A stretch of 6,770 nt of DNA, taken from JBEKJU01 sp050011095. Lineage in GTDB: Bacteria > Desulfobacterota > Syntrophorhabdia > Syntrophorhabdales > WCHB1-27. Each line of letters begins with the position of its first letter. Positions within the stretch are counted from its first letter, which is position 1. The translations under genes were made by a program, and so were the position numbers. Positions 5,826-6,770 of this stretch are shown here, in pieces. The stretch is from NCBI GenBank assembly GCA_050011095.1, contig JBEKJU010000311.1:1-6770 (forward strand), written 5' to 3'. Under the pieces are notes generated by a model. The model worked only from the letters and a program-made list of their open reading frames with translations, was not told the DNA's origin and made no database searches.

Positions 5826-6716
5826 TCAGCGTTTTCTCCTCCGTAAGTCCGGAGTGTTTTCCCCCTTTTGTGATAAAATTGTGATAAATGGTGTATACGA
5901 ACCTTCCCGCCCCTCGCTGTGAGGCTTATCCGTCTCCCGACCCTCGACATAGGCGTCGAGCACTTTGATACCCCGGCGCAGGCTCTCCGTGCAGTGGTGC
6001 GCGTATCGCTCCGTGGTGGCATAGGACTTGTGGCCGAGAAGTTTCTGGATGGTGAAGAGGTCGACGCCGTTCTGAGCGAGCCTCGTGGCAAAGCTGTGTC
6101 GAAGATCGTGAAACCTGAAGTTGTCGATACCGGCTTTGCCCAAAGCCTTTTCGAACGCCCAGCGTAATTCATGGATATCCACGGCCTGCCCCTCAGGATC
6201 GAGGAACACAAGGGCCTCTTTCAGCGGGTGAGCCTTTCGGCTGGCGTGTTTCGCGCTTAGCATTTCCCGCACCCGCTTTATCAGGGGGACACTGCGCCAC
6301 TCCGCCGTCTTCCTGCCAAAAACCGTTGCGACGCCCGTCTCTAGGTTGACGTGCTTCCAGGCAAGCGATAGAACCTCTCCCCTCCTGTACCTGGTATCGA
6401 GGGCGAACACAACGATTTCCCGCAGCCATTCCGGCAAGGCGGCAAGAAGGCCCTTCTCTTCGTCATCGGTCAGCCATCGGTCCCTGGCGGGCGCTTCCTT
6501 TTCCATCGACACCTTTTTGACCGGGTTATCATTTACCCACTGCCACTCGGTGATCGCCAGCGTAAAGGCATGTTTCATGAGGGCGAGCTCCCTATTCAAG
6601 GTTCCGGAGGATGCCCCATACGAAAGCCTCTCTGCCTTATAGTTGCTTATAACCCCACAACGATACCTGACGTACGAGAGCCAGTTTCCGTTTTCTGTAC
6701 GATAGGTAGGCCACAT
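5826..6716 (-). CDS. Phage/island-type tyrosine recombinase (integrase), N-terminally truncated
   Basis: 296 residues. The C-terminal catalytic domain is complete: R111 in YRRGEVLSL, K136 in GRKTAEW, H203 and R206 in HDLRH, H229 in LLGHKSY and the nucleophile Y238 in TTERYAH. The core-binding helix SSGTLNRELALMKHAFTLA (36-54) and MEKE are also intact. Relatives are about 350-400 residues, with an arm-binding domain and a full core-binding domain first. Here only about 20 residues (NGNWLSYVRYR, an arm-domain-like strand) precede ISNYKAERL, so about 80-100 residues are missing by internal deletion. ATG 6716 has AGAGG four bases upstream. A second ATG at 6744 opens a different frame, MVAWIQKRNHVAYLSYR, which looks like the true N-terminus separated by a one-base slip in the A-run at 6691-6694. 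It ends next to the tRNA fragment, its likely target. Catalysis may persist, but correct DNA binding is doubtful. Confidence 0.88.
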   Translation of the reverse strand: MWPTYRTENGNWLSYVRYRCGVISNYKAERLSYGASSGTLNRELALMKHAFTLAITEWQWVNDNPVKKVSMEKEAPARDRWLTDDEEKGLLAALPEWLREIVVFALDTRYRRGEVLSLAWKHVNLETGVATVFGRKTAEWRSVPLIKRVREMLSAKHASRKAHPLKEALVFLDPEGQAVDIHELRWAFEKALGKAGIDNFRFHDLRHSFATRLAQNGVDLFTIQKLLGHKSYATTERYAHHCTESLRRGIKVLDAYVEGRETDKPHSEGREGSYTPFITILSQKGENTPDLRRRKR

Positions 6717-6770
6717 GGTTCCTCTTCTGAATCCAGGCTACCATGGCGATACAGGCTGTAGCATCATAAC

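Noticed and set aside
1..6770. CRISPR array or regularly spaced repeat cluster
   Set aside because: No direct repeat of CRISPR length recurs at regular spacing anywhere in the window.

Overview
The window looks like a piece of a bacterial chromosome whose left third is ordinary metabolic sequence and whose right two thirds is decayed mobile DNA. The style of the genes fits an anaerobic Desulfobacterota/Deltaproteobacteria-like organism. Those clues are a short-arm indolepyruvate:ferredoxin oxidoreductase gene next to an acyl-CoA ligase, and IS91-type elements with an accessory tyrosine recombinase. This placement is inferred from gene style, not from a marker gene.

Region 1 (1-1736, minus strand): the first codons of iorA (running off the left edge) and, upstream of it, an intact acyl-CoA ligase/synthetase. 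They point the same way with 76 nt between them and are probably one operon for keto-acid/aryl-acid to CoA-thioester metabolism. Region 2 (1737-2341): about 600 nt with no convincing gene. It holds a perfect -35 hexamer inside a 28-nt palindrome and a doubtful short ORF.

Region 3 (about 2342-5474): a wrecked IS91-family element bounded by 23-bp inverted repeats (21/23 identical) that each contain a small hairpin. It reads, on the plus strand, an accessory tyrosine recombinase and then a Y2 (HUH) transposase. The recombinase is split by an 816-nt foreign block that carries, on the minus strand, the promoter-proximal part of a different tyrosine recombinase. About 50 residues of the host recombinase were lost at the junction. 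The transposase has four single-base indels, one of which removes the first base of the inferred second catalytic tyrosine codon. Neither protein can be made intact.

Region 4 (5475-5825): a strong 13-bp hairpin abutting the right repeat, a non-coding stretch, then the 3' end of a tRNA gene (T arm, acceptor strand, CCA; most like tRNA-Leu) without its 5' half. Region 5 (5826-6770, minus strand): a phage/island-type tyrosine recombinase with all catalytic residues but with most of its N-terminal DNA-binding region missing, ending 14 nt from the tRNA fragment. A tRNA 3' fragment whose CCA side faces an integrase is an attP-like or tandem-island arrangement. The window therefore looks like a junction where several integrative elements have piled up. 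I see no defence, biosynthetic or other novel multi-gene system here; the interest is in the nested recombinases and the element ends.
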